From the IMG/VR virus record IMGVR_UViG_3300042569_002277, positions 1 through 21,716 of that record: 21,716 nt of DNA. One strand, 5' to 3'. This stretch comes from a virus. Shown here piece after piece: positions 12,216 to 19,755 of the stretch. The position numbers were made by a program, and so were the translations under genes. The notes beneath the pieces are model-generated. The model made no database searches. It saw only the letters and a list, made by a program, of their open reading frames with translations, and was not told the origin of the DNA. How positions within the stretch are numbered: the first letter of the stretch is position 1; every line of letters starts with the position of its first letter.

Positions 12216-13243
12216 GTGGTTGAATAATCAAACTCTAATATAGCATTGAAAACCTGTCGTCTGTTTGTTCGAAAGTACTCATGCAGCAGTTCAAAGTTGG
12301 CTGCTAATCTTGGTTGCAGTTGTTGACGCAGTGCTTGACAATCTGCCAAACTGTATTGATCATTGAGTTGGCTGATTAGATCAAATACGGATTGATGTCT
12401 TTGGGTTTCATCCAGTATGGCATCATATTGGTGACCACCAAGTATGTCATCAAACGTATCAAACCCCAATTCCCTGACATGTTTGACCAATCCTGGCACA
12501 CCATACCATATGGGAATCTGACGTTGCATTATGGCCTTCCAAGTCTTTTCAGTAAGAAACACACTGCGCCATTGTCTCGTATTGCCGCAGTATTCAGTTT
12601 GACTACTGGTTTCAGCTGCGATATTGAACAAACAAGAATGAAATTGGAAATTGCTGATATCAAACTCTCGCACTCGATCTGTCAACACACCGTCTACTAA
12701 CAATGGCAAATCTACACCTACTACGTCACAATACTGATCAAGCCCGCCTTGGACACCACTGCCAAAACTCAATCTAACTGTGTCTAGTCCGATGTTGTCC
12801 AAAAAGAAACGTGCAAGTCGGGCTCGGTTCAGTGTGGGCCTGCGTAACAAACATAAAAACTTGCGATCAAGAGCAATGTCAAAGTTGTAGTCAAGTTGAT
12901 CTAACCGGTACTCACTGCGATTGATCAACCATGTAGTGAAACAAACTGCAGGATAACGCAATTGATCAACATTTATGTGTGCATTGAACAACACCATGAA
13001 TCGGTCTGGATGTGTTTGCAATAGTATATCAGTCAATGGCTCGATGTCGTCTGGCCCAAATCCCTCATCCAGGAATGACAGTATAATTTTGCTTTGAGCA
13101 AACTCTTCAACAGTGATACCACTGCGAGTGCAATCCTTCACAATTTGGCTTGCACAATAATCCGGTGTATGCATTTTTTCCGTCTGGAAATGCGAAGCAC
13201 CGTAATGCAACATACCTGGCCTATTACGAATTATGCAACTCAT
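12212..13243 (-). CDS. Glycosyltransferase-like protein, TEKTWK family, 343 aa
   Basis: A probable GT-B type transferase. Its clearest block is FLTEKTWKAIMQRQIPIWYG (229-248), then HVRELGFDTFDD (255-266). The TEK...P...G arrangement recalls the nucleotide-sugar site of GT10 fucosyltransferases and similar enzymes. An upstream block KFLCLLRRPTLNRARL (128-143) is typical of the same group. The 348-aa protein at 15846-16892 shares both blocks, so they are paralogs or relatives. The N-terminal half (KIILSFLDEGFGPDDIEPL, RFMVLFNAH) is consistent with a Rossmann-like domain. There is no membrane segment. Its start overlaps the compact DegT-like gene by 4 bases. The sugar and acceptor are unknown. 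Confidence 0.7.
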   Translation of the reverse strand: MSCIIRNRPGMLHYGASHFQTEKMHTPDYCASQIVKDCTRSGITVEEFAQSKIILSFLDEGFGPDDIEPLTDILLQTHPDRFMVLFNAHINVDQLRYPAVCFTTWLINRSEYRLDQLDYNFDIALDRKFLCLLRRPTLNRARLARFFLDNIGLDTVRLSFGSGVQGGLDQYCDVVGVDLPLLVDGVLTDRVREFDISNFQFHSCLFNIAAETSSQTEYCGNTRQWRSVFLTEKTWKAIMQRQIPIWYGVPGLVKHVRELGFDTFDDILGGHQYDAILDETQRHQSVFDLISQLNDQYSLADCQALRQQLQPRLAANFELLHEYFRTNRRQVFNAILEFDYSTT

Positions 13244-13833
13244 TCAACAATGCGTATTTGTCTGCAATCTGGATAAACAACCGCACGTGGCGGTTGACTG
13301 ATGTAATCTCTCAACAGTTCTAGTCCACGTTCAGCTTCTTCAATGGTAGGTCGGTAATGATAGCCCACGCGGAATTCTTGCTGTGCTACCCAAGGGCTTA
13401 CAATTAGATCACGCCCGTCATATCGCATGCGCAATAAGGTTTGGTATGCAGCCTCATCATCCAACAATATGGCACCACCACGACCGATGGCCAAAGGTTT
13501 GTCATGTCCAAAGCTCACGCATTGCATTTGTCCAGCACGATACATGTTGGATTCTAGCCTACGAGCACTATCCCAAATGCGTGTTTTAAGAATTTGATAC
13601 TCTCCTACCCAACGTTGCCATTCATGGTCCAGATATTGATATCTAATGCCCAGCTTGTGCATGAGCATCGGTATACTCAAGTAAGTGTACGGTGTAAATG
13701 TACACTCTCGAATCTGATCATATCGCAAACACAGTTCAATGGCATGAGTGCAACAATCAGTCATGATTGCACGTGGTGCACCTGTGAATTCAGCCAGTGC
13801 AGTTTCAAATTTTAATATGGTATCAAAGCTCAT
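13240..13833 (-). CDS. Compact DegT/DnrJ/EryC1/StrS-type PLP protein, 197 aa
   Basis: It resembles the sugar aminotransferase family (fold type I PLP), here in very short form. The opening FETALAEFTGAPRAIMTDCC matches the family's FE..LA.Y.GA..A..V.SGT. WDSARRL holds the PLP-ring Asp (D88), and CVSFGHDKPLAIGRGGAIL holds the presumed Schiff-base Lys (K112), with the normal 24-residue Asp-Lys spacing. Family members run about 360-400 aa. Here roughly 40 residues are missing before D88 and the C-terminal domain is nearly absent. The frame is intact and coupled on both sides by ATGA overlaps, so it is not a simple broken fragment. It may be an aminotransferase, an isomerase or a non-catalytic relative. 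Confidence 0.7.
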   Translation of the reverse strand: MSFDTILKFETALAEFTGAPRAIMTDCCTHAIELCLRYDQIRECTFTPYTYLSIPMLMHKLGIRYQYLDHEWQRWVGEYQILKTRIWDSARRLESNMYRAGQMQCVSFGHDKPLAIGRGGAILLDDEAAYQTLLRMRYDGRDLIVSPWVAQQEFRVGYHYRPTIEEAERGLELLRDYISQPPRAVVYPDCRQIRIVE

Positions 13834-14189
13834 TGACTTAAATGGTCCTTTTTAACTTCTCTTATATTGCAACCAAGTTTTTCGGCCATGGAGTTTTTCA
13901 ATGCAACACGCCGGTTGTTCCAGTCGCGTATTTTAATAGCACGTCGGCCTATTTCTTCTAATGATAAATTTGCTTCTGTCCCTCTTTTGAGGTCTGCTTC
14001 CAGTGACCATATTTCTGAATGTATGTCATACAAGTGAAGCAAATCAAAAGTAATAGATTCAGTATCGAATTGATCCAGTTGAGTTTTATAGAATTCTAAT
14101 TCGGCAGCATTAGATCCAGTCTTGTCAAATTTTAATTTGGCAATACTGTATCGGTCTACCAATTCAATCACAGGAAAAATAATAGTCAT
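13830..14189 (-). CDS. Small helical protein of glycan-type clusters, 119 aa
   Basis: An all-helical, charged protein: VIELVDRYSIAKLKFDKTGS at the start, a central LYDIHSEIWSLEADLKRG, then EIGRRAIKIRDWNNRRVALK. The IWxLE...IxIRDxNxxRV pattern resembles small uncharacterised proteins that travel with LPS or capsule genes (DUF6165/DUF4254-like, by memory). No catalytic residues can be assigned. It is visibly A+T-rich compared with the housekeeping-like genes of the window. It lies between an SGNH-like gene and the compact DegT-like gene, coupled to both by 4-base overlaps, so it probably assists the same pathway. Confidence 0.65.
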   Translation of the reverse strand: MTIIFPVIELVDRYSIAKLKFDKTGSNAAELEFYKTQLDQFDTESITFDLLHLYDIHSEIWSLEADLKRGTEANLSLEEIGRRAIKIRDWNNRRVALKNSMAEKLGCNIREVKKDHLSQ

Positions 14190-14842
14190 AGTTGATTGTA
14201 CAAATGATCAGCCCAAGCAACATGTCCTGCTGAATTAAAATGTAAGTTTGTATTGCTGATGTTTAATTGACGTTCAATTATGAAATCTAACGCAAAATTG
14301 CTACTATTTAATGTTAGGCCAGCAACGCTTTCCTTACTCAAAAAGAAAGCAATGCACTTGGCTGGACATGTATATTTTACACTGTCATGATAACTTTGTA
14401 AATTGTACATTTGCTCGTACTCAGAATAGTAATTTTCAAACCATGTGTCATAAAATTCTTTACCACTAGGTACAGGTTTTGATTGTGGTACCCAATAATT
14501 TTTTGTAATGTTTTTAAAATTTTTATTTCTAAAAAATTTTTGAGTAGGTGTTGTGTACACATGCCCCGTGCCAATAGCATCAACATGTTTGGTATTATTT
14601 TGGTCAAAAACAAACGATTTTCTTGAAGGGTGACTCCATCCCACAACACACAAGTCTTGGGATTGAATGTATTTCTTATTTTCTAAGTAACATGAGTATA
14701 TAAAGAAATTATCAGCCGCTGATGCTGCAAAGTTTTTTACATCGGCACCAAGTCTGTTACCCAACAATGATGGCCAACCTTGATGGTCATTGTCAAGGTC
14801 AAATGGCAAACTTAGACTATCACCAAACACCCATAGTGTCAT
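14186..14842 (-). CDS. SGNH-like protein with altered catalytic Asp, 218 aa
   Basis: A third SGNH-type protein. Block I is WVFGDSLSLPF with S9, the middle has the NFAASAADNFFIYS stretch (block II-like, Ala in place of the usual Gly) and strand LCVVGWSHPSRKSF. The C-terminal block reads HFNSAGHVAWADH, with N203 where the family normally has Asp and H207 kept. The enzyme may therefore work with a Ser-His dyad, or be inactive or binding-only. No signal peptide is seen. The gene is A+T-rich. It follows the SPASM radical SAM gene by a 4-base overlap and precedes the small helical protein, inside the glycan island. It could remove or add an acyl group; the substrate is unknown. Confidence 0.68.
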   Translation of the reverse strand: MTLWVFGDSLSLPFDLDNDHQGWPSLLGNRLGADVKNFAASAADNFFIYSCYLENKKYIQSQDLCVVGWSHPSRKSFVFDQNNTKHVDAIGTGHVYTTPTQKFFRNKNFKNITKNYWVPQSKPVPSGKEFYDTWFENYYSEYEQMYNLQSYHDSVKYTCPAKCIAFFLSKESVAGLTLNSSNFALDFIIERQLNISNTNLHFNSAGHVAWADHLYNQL

Positions 14843-15867
14843 ACAAACAACGTCTCCAAAGTTTCTGGATTATCCAGTGCTTTTTGTATTTGAATGTTGC
14901 TGATGTTAGGTCGACATGGTTGACAAAACTCAACTCTTGTGCGATGATAAATTTCATAGTGTCGGGTGTTCAACCACGAATCTCTAAAGTCTCCTGTATC
15001 CCAATTTGCAAGTTCAAATTGTGGATTGCCTTTGCCCTCACAACACACATACACTTTACCGTCAGCACAAAACACTGGGAATTGAAACATCTGATGGCAT
15101 TTTTTGTAATTGCGTGGTAGTGTTTTATTTGTGTTAACATGATATGGAACCTGATATTGATCACTTAACTTGGCTATCAACGCAATAGTTTCTTCAGTGA
15201 TCAAATATGCCTGGTTGTTGACAATAACTGGACGAAAATAAATTTTACGACCGCCTACACGTTTAACCAACACAAATAAATCATTCATGGCTTCAACGTT
15301 GTCATTCAAGGGATTGAGCAAACATTTGAAGTCTACGTTAACTCCTACATTGATCAAGTTTTGTGCATTTTCAATCACTTGATCAAACAAACTTTCTCGT
15401 GTAAGACTGCGCCGAATGGTTTCATACAAGTCCTTGGTACCAGAATCTATGTCTATTCCAATCCAGGAAATTTTACGCAATTTGTCAATCGACACATTGT
15501 CAAGCAAACAATTCAAGTTGCTGCCATTGGTAGTAATACTGGTTAAAAACCCCAGATCAATAGTGTGTTCAATTACACTTTCATAGTTGGTTAATACAGT
15601 TGGCTCTCCACCGCCGGGATAGGTAATAGTATGCAGACTTCCATAACTGCGTGGACTGTGTTCTCGCCAAGAGACCAGTTGATCTAATAGGGCAATGTAT
15701 TCTGTATACTTTTTTTGCACAGGGTACGCACGACGAAACTCAGCTGAATTACAATAATAACAATCTTGATTGCACACATTGGTCAGATCAATGTCTACCT
15801 GAGCAGGTATAATCTTCATTGTATTTTGATTCTGCATCCAATGTGCTATTTCAGCGTGGTTATACAT
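14839..15867 (-). CDS. Radical SAM protein with SPASM-type C-terminus, 342 aa
   Basis: A radical SAM enzyme with cluster ligands C32-x3-C36-x2-C39 (NVCNQDCYYC) and SAM-binding YPGGGEPTV (83-91). ITTNGS and a mid-barrel DFKCLLNPL follow. The C-terminal part has C257, C267, C275/C276 and FCQPC (C315, C318), arranged as in SPASM/twitch auxiliary Fe-S domains. Such enzymes modify peptides, act as dehydrogenases on sugars (as in aminoglycoside pathways) or mature other proteins. The context, SGNH and glycosyltransferase-like genes, favours a sugar or small-molecule substrate (inference). The ATG has a weak ribosome site and overlaps the upstream gene by 22 bases. Confidence 0.85.
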   Translation of the reverse strand: MYNHAEIAHWMQNQNTMKIIPAQVDIDLTNVCNQDCYYCNSAEFRRAYPVQKKYTEYIALLDQLVSWREHSPRSYGSLHTITYPGGGEPTVLTNYESVIEHTIDLGFLTSITTNGSNLNCLLDNVSIDKLRKISWIGIDIDSGTKDLYETIRRSLTRESLFDQVIENAQNLINVGVNVDFKCLLNPLNDNVEAMNDLFVLVKRVGGRKIYFRPVIVNNQAYLITEETIALIAKLSDQYQVPYHVNTNKTLPRNYKKCHQMFQFPVFCADGKVYVCCEGKGNPQFELANWDTGDFRDSWLNTRHYEIYHRTRVEFCQPCRPNISNIQIQKALDNPETLETLFV

Positions 15868-16892
15868 GTTACAAGATTATTTTGATATTCAGTACCAAAT
15901 TCACCATTGAAAAATTTTTTACTATTAGATGTTCTACGTTGTTCAGTATCTTTATATATGGATTCAAGATCTTGTGATAACAATTTGTCAAGCACTTGGT
16001 GTATTTTTTTTATACGTATCTGCCAATCAGGCTCATTATCGTAGTGGGCATGATTAACAATGTCATCGAATGTATCTACGCCCGAGCTTCTTAGGTGTGC
16101 CACAGCATTTCGATGTCCTACAATTAGAAATAATTGTGCGCTGGCCACAGGCTTCCAGGTTTTTTCAGTGACAAATGTATTTGACATATCAGTCTCAGTA
16201 ACCAAGTGAATGTAACTGTCGGTGCATGCTGGATGGGTGATATCCCAATCGGCTCTAATTTTATTTTCTTGATCTAACTGATCTCGATTTGGTAATTGAT
16301 GTTTAATTGATTCCCACTGTTGCGCAATCTCATCAGGTAAGTCTGTGCGCATTTGCATTTCATGTGGATCATCTAATTCTGGTTGAGAGTGCAAAGTACA
16401 CAAATAGTCATCAAAATCAGCACGTGATTTCAGTAACAAATAATTGTAAACTCTGTGCCACCTCAAGGTACCATTTAAGCATGATAGTTTATATTTTTTA
16501 CGCAGGTGGGTAGTTGTCGGTTTTTGAAATTGATACTTGACTAAATGATAATGTGCAGGGCGGTATAGCAATTTTGGGCGAGATTTGTGCTGAGTAATGT
16601 CATGAGTTAACATAACAAAATTTATCTCCAATTGTTCAAACACATTGTAAAGGGGGTAATGCCCCATTCGTTCTTTGCTGAAATCCGCAATTACCAATGA
16701 ATATTTTTTTAATTCTGATAGTTGTTTTAAAATTTCCTTAGATGAATACCCTGCATCATCGGAAGGATATGGAAAAAAACTAAAATAAAAAATTGTTTTA
16801 TCACCAATATTATAAACTCTTCCTTGATCAATGCTAATATCTGAATCGGCCAACTTGGCCATGACATACAACAACCGGTCAAGTTCGGTCAT
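15846..16892 (-). CDS. Glycosyltransferase-like protein, TEKTWK family, 348 aa
   Basis: A relative of the 343-aa protein at 12212-13243. Shared blocks are FVTEKTWKPVASAQLFLIVG (240-259) and HLRSSGVDTFDDI (266-278), preceded by KYKLSCLNGTLRWHRVYNYL (133-152), where the usual family pattern is a strand followed by N-R-x-x-R-x-H-R. The N-terminus (ISIDQGRVYNIGDKTIFYFS, LVIADFSKERMG) suggests a Rossmann-like domain. No transmembrane helix is visible. The gene is clearly A+T-rich. It overlaps the GalE stop by 4 bases. A GT-B transfer reaction is likely, but the match is to a loosely defined family, so the activity is inferred. Confidence 0.7.
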   Translation of the reverse strand: MTELDRLLYVMAKLADSDISIDQGRVYNIGDKTIFYFSFFPYPSDDAGYSSKEILKQLSELKKYSLVIADFSKERMGHYPLYNVFEQLEINFVMLTHDITQHKSRPKLLYRPAHYHLVKYQFQKPTTTHLRKKYKLSCLNGTLRWHRVYNYLLLKSRADFDDYLCTLHSQPELDDPHEMQMRTDLPDEIAQQWESIKHQLPNRDQLDQENKIRADWDITHPACTDSYIHLVTETDMSNTFVTEKTWKPVASAQLFLIVGHRNAVAHLRSSGVDTFDDIVNHAHYDNEPDWQIRIKKIHQVLDKLLSQDLESIYKDTEQRRTSNSKKFFNGEFGTEYQNNLVTCITTLK

Positions 16893-17842
16893 CTAGAATA
16901 CCATGCCCAGGCATGCTGAATCATGTCATCCAAGGTGTAATGGAGCCAAGCACCTGCTACCAAGCCAAATTTGGCAGCACTGGCTGTAAGCTGCGGCGGA
17001 TCTCCTGGTCTGGCTGCACCCATAACAACTTTTAATTTCTTTCCAGTCACACGTTCAGCAGCGGCAATGATTTCTCGATTGCTGACGCCGTTGTTGCTGC
17101 CCAGGTTGTATACTCCTGGGGGAACATCATGATAGATTGCTAGACTGTGTGCTCGTGCTATGTCATTCACATGCACATAATCACGAACACAAGAGCCATC
17201 TGGAGTTGGAAAGTCTACACCATTCAGTGTGAATTCCGCATCATCTCTAATGGCTTCCAGTACTCTGGCAATGATGTGTGTGGCACCGGGTTCTTGTCCA
17301 TGCCGTGCCTGAGGATCAGCACCGCAGGCATTGAAGTAACGAAAACTCACATAATTGAGGCCATAGGCACGATGGTATGATTCCAGCATCATGTCCACCA
17401 TGAGTTTGCTTTGTCCATATGGTGACACGGGCTCAGCTGGATCAACTTCGTGTATGGGTAGCATCACAGGCTCACCATAGGTGGCTGCACTGCTTGAGTA
17501 CACAAACTTGGTTTTTGGCAGTGCTTTTCGAATCAGTGTCAATAATTCAAAAGTTTTGACCACATTGTTTTCGTAGTACTCAGCAGGATTGGCTATGCTA
17601 GGTCCAACAAGACTGGTGCCAGCACAGTGTACCACAGCATCAGGTCGTTCTAGTACAATGGCACTGAGTGCATGTGTGCTGGCAAAATCTTCCTGTATAA
17701 ATCTATCACACACACCAGTAAGGTGTAAGGGCAAGGGCCGGCGATCAATACCAATCACACGTTCTCCTGCATCTTTTAGCATCAATGCAGTTTGGCCACC
17801 AATGTAGCCCGAAACACCTGTTATCACTGTGATTTTTTTCAT
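16889..17842 (-). CDS. galE: UDP-glucose 4-epimerase
   Basis: An extended short-chain dehydrogenase that interconverts UDP-glucose and UDP-galactose (or the N-acetyl forms), supplying donors for glycosyltransferases. The NAD site is GVSGYIGG (9-16, GxxGxxG). The active site is SSSAATYGEP with S118 and YGQSK with Y142 and K146. FRYFNACGADP (sugar-nucleotide loop), RDYVHVNDIARAH and YNLGSNNGVSNREI are all textbook GalE. Length is 317 aa, slightly short of about 338 because of a trimmed C-terminus. It is less A+T-rich than its two neighbours. The start overlaps the methyltransferase stop by 4 bases. Confidence 0.93.
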   Translation of the reverse strand: MKKITVITGVSGYIGGQTALMLKDAGERVIGIDRRPLPLHLTGVCDRFIQEDFASTHALSAIVLERPDAVVHCAGTSLVGPSIANPAEYYENNVVKTFELLTLIRKALPKTKFVYSSSAATYGEPVMLPIHEVDPAEPVSPYGQSKLMVDMMLESYHRAYGLNYVSFRYFNACGADPQARHGQEPGATHIIARVLEAIRDDAEFTLNGVDFPTPDGSCVRDYVHVNDIARAHSLAIYHDVPPGVYNLGSNNGVSNREIIAAAERVTGKKLKVVMGAARPGDPPQLTASAAKFGLVAGAWLHYTLDDMIQHAWAWYSR

Positions 17843-18525
17843 TTTTCAAAAATTAATCTTATATTTCCATTGATAATTTCATCAACACAATCATTTATTA
17901 GTACTTCTACCAGTAAAAAATTTATTGTTAGATTATTCAAAACGGTTTTTACATATTGTGTCAATTGTTCCGGAGTTGGCGAATTAGAAGAAAACAATGT
18001 CTGAAGATCTTGTGCGCTAGTGTTTTCTACCATTCTCATTGCATTAAAAGTTATAAAACCCCTGCCACCTGGTTTGACAACATTATAAAATTCTAAAATT
18101 CTTTTTTCAAACTCTATCAATGATACAAAATGCACTGCATTTATTGAAAATACAGATTCGTAGGTATCTGTGTGCCCTTTGCTAAAATCAGAGTCAAAAA
18201 AATCAAATTCGTCTGCCAGATGATTATTTGGCGTTGGATCTATTCCGTGTATATTGGGGATTAGTTTTTTAAATAAATTGGCACCACATCCAATATCTAC
18301 TATAACTTTGGGGGTTTTTTCCAACAAAAATTCCAAGTAATACAATGAAGCGGCATAGAACACACTAAACATTGCTCGATGTCTCGGAGTCAAATTACTA
18401 TCTATAATATACTCACTGGTATAGGAAAAACTACATTCAACCTGTTTGCCAAATGCTGTGTGTATTTTTTCTTCCCAATACTGCCCAGATTTTTCTTTAA
18501 AGATAGCTTCATTGTATGAATTCAC
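17839..18525 (-). CDS. SAM-dependent methyltransferase-like protein, 228 aa
   Basis: A class I methyltransferase by pattern. Motif I is VIVDIGCGANLF (75-85), an acidic residue follows at GIDPTP (D96), and VFSINAVHFVSLIEFE and NVVKPGGRGFITF give motifs IV and post-IV. The N-terminal 70 residues are a helical cap; the C-terminal 50 include an odd Leu/Asn-rich segment. The gene starts at GTG (18523-18525), overlapping the upstream stop as GTGA; no nearby ATG would keep the N-terminus. It is A+T-rich. Such enzymes in glycan islands often methylate sugar hydroxyls or lipid heads; the acceptor here is unknown. Confidence 0.75.
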   Translation of the reverse strand: MNSYNEAIFKEKSGQYWEEKIHTAFGKQVECSFSYTSEYIIDSNLTPRHRAMFSVFYAASLYYLEFLLEKTPKVIVDIGCGANLFKKLIPNIHGIDPTPNNHLADEFDFFDSDFSKGHTDTYESVFSINAVHFVSLIEFEKRILEFYNVVKPGGRGFITFNAMRMVENTSAQDLQTLFSSNSPTPEQLTQYVKTVLNNLTINFLLVEVLINDCVDEIINGNIRLIFEK

Positions 18526-19724
18526 AATTCAACCTTTGTCACATGGTATTTGGCTTCAGCCACGTGGTCACGATATCTCGCACCCGCCCTATTCCAATGC
18601 TCGCCCGCACCAGTGAGAATATCAACAATACGATCAACAGTGCCATTGTTCCAGTCAGATATGAGACCCATGTTGTGATGTGGTTCTCGCAGGAGATTTT
18701 GCATCTTGTGATATGCATCATCAATGCTCCACGGAACGTACAATCTGTTGGGATCGTTGGCAAAAGTTTCGGGGAATGACCGGTATGCTGGATATAGCAC
18801 ATTGCAACCAAGAGTGTCAGCCTCACTAACTGTATTGCTGACCCAATCTTGGAGAGCACAGTTGAACAAAACTCTAGTGTTGTTGAGATGAGCATAGTAT
18901 TCGTTCTTGGTGATGTTGTCGTAGATTTTTAACTTGCCGGCCGCTTCCATAGCCCTGGCACGTGTCACATACTCTGGGTTGTTGCTACGCAGTGGGCCAC
19001 CTGAGTAGATTGCAAACTCACAAGGCTCAGATGTAAGTTCGCCATACATTTCAATAAGGTCCATGAAGAAGCCAGGTTGCTTTTCTTGATCAAAACGTGC
19101 GGCAAAGCCCACACGGCGCGGACGATCTGCAAATGGTCGGATGTTGGCACTGCCGCCAATGCGTTCTAACACTTCCTCTTTGCCAAATGCAAGTCCACTG
19201 ATGTTGTAGATTGGAGCAGTCCACCCGGCAATACGCATGTGTGCAACCATCTCTTCGTTTGTGGCCAACACGCCTGTGACAAACTGGTTAACCATGCGCT
19301 CATATGTGCTCATCCAGCCTGCCATGCCCCACACATGCACAAAATCATCAGGGTCAATGGCCTGTGCCAAACAGCGTACATAGATTCTAGGACGCTGTTC
19401 TGGGGGAATCTGGTCCATGATGTATGGCAAACTCTCAATGCCCGGTTGAAACATGTCTTCAAAGTAGATGACATCTTCCGCAGTGACTTCACCATTCTTC
19501 ATCAGCTGAACCAAGTTCATCATTTGGCTCATGCTAAAGTAACTGCGACCATGTGCATCCAGCACTTGCCCAACACTGATGCTTTGTGTGTTGTCAATAG
19601 TGGTACCGGGCACGTAGACCACATCCAGGCCACGGCGTTCAAACACACGCCGATTCCATTCAGTTAGTTGTAGAGTGTATCTTGCTTCATACGACTCCAA
19701 GCCCATGTAGTACAGCTTTCTCAT
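18522..19724 (-). CDS. GT-B glycosyltransferase (family 4-like), 400 aa
   Basis: A putative glycosyltransferase of the GT-B, Glycos_transf_1 type. The C-terminal domain shows RVGFAARFDQEKQPGFFMDL, the KLKIYDNITKNEYYAHLNNT strand and helix, and CALQDWVSNTVSEADTLGCN, where the E of SEADTLG takes the usual place of the nucleotide-sugar-binding Glu. The N-terminal half has alternating strands (LDVVYVPGT, RIYVRCLAQ, GVLATNEEMVAHMR). It resembles a glycosyltransferase I recall from T4-like cyanophages. The ATG has AAGGA 8 bases upstream and follows a consensus extended -10 promoter, so it may start its own transcript. It is followed without a gap by the methyltransferase and galE. Confidence 0.82.
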   Translation of the reverse strand: MRKLYYMGLESYEARYTLQLTEWNRRVFERRGLDVVYVPGTTIDNTQSISVGQVLDAHGRSYFSMSQMMNLVQLMKNGEVTAEDVIYFEDMFQPGIESLPYIMDQIPPEQRPRIYVRCLAQAIDPDDFVHVWGMAGWMSTYERMVNQFVTGVLATNEEMVAHMRIAGWTAPIYNISGLAFGKEEVLERIGGSANIRPFADRPRRVGFAARFDQEKQPGFFMDLIEMYGELTSEPCEFAIYSGGPLRSNNPEYVTRARAMEAAGKLKIYDNITKNEYYAHLNNTRVLFNCALQDWVSNTVSEADTLGCNVLYPAYRSFPETFANDPNRLYVPWSIDDAYHKMQNLLREPHHNMGLISDWNNGTVDRIVDILTGAGEHWNRAGARYRDHVAEAKYHVTKVEL

Positions 19725-19744
19725 TTAATGTTCCTTAAACATCT

Positions 19745-19753
19745 ATTATAACA
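19745..19753 (-). promoter_or_regulatory. Extended -10 promoter (TGTTATAAT)
   Basis: On the minus strand the 31-base gap contains TGTTATAAT, a perfect sigma70 extended -10 (TGnTATAAT). Transcription would start near 19738, about 14 bases before the glycosyltransferase ATG, with AAGGA in the leader. There is no convincing -35 at 16-18 bases, which an extended -10 can do without. Confidence 0.6.
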
Positions 19754-19755
19754 GA

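Noticed and set aside
13240-13833. Compact DegT-like gene as a frameshifted pseudogene
   Set aside because: The shortening is partly internal, and both ends have exact 4-base overlaps with real neighbours. No continuation of the family pattern was seen in the following gene.
18539-18895. A second minus-strand frame of 118 codons inside the GT-B gene
   Set aside because: It is out of frame with a well-supported glycosyltransferase and shows no independent motif or ribosome site.
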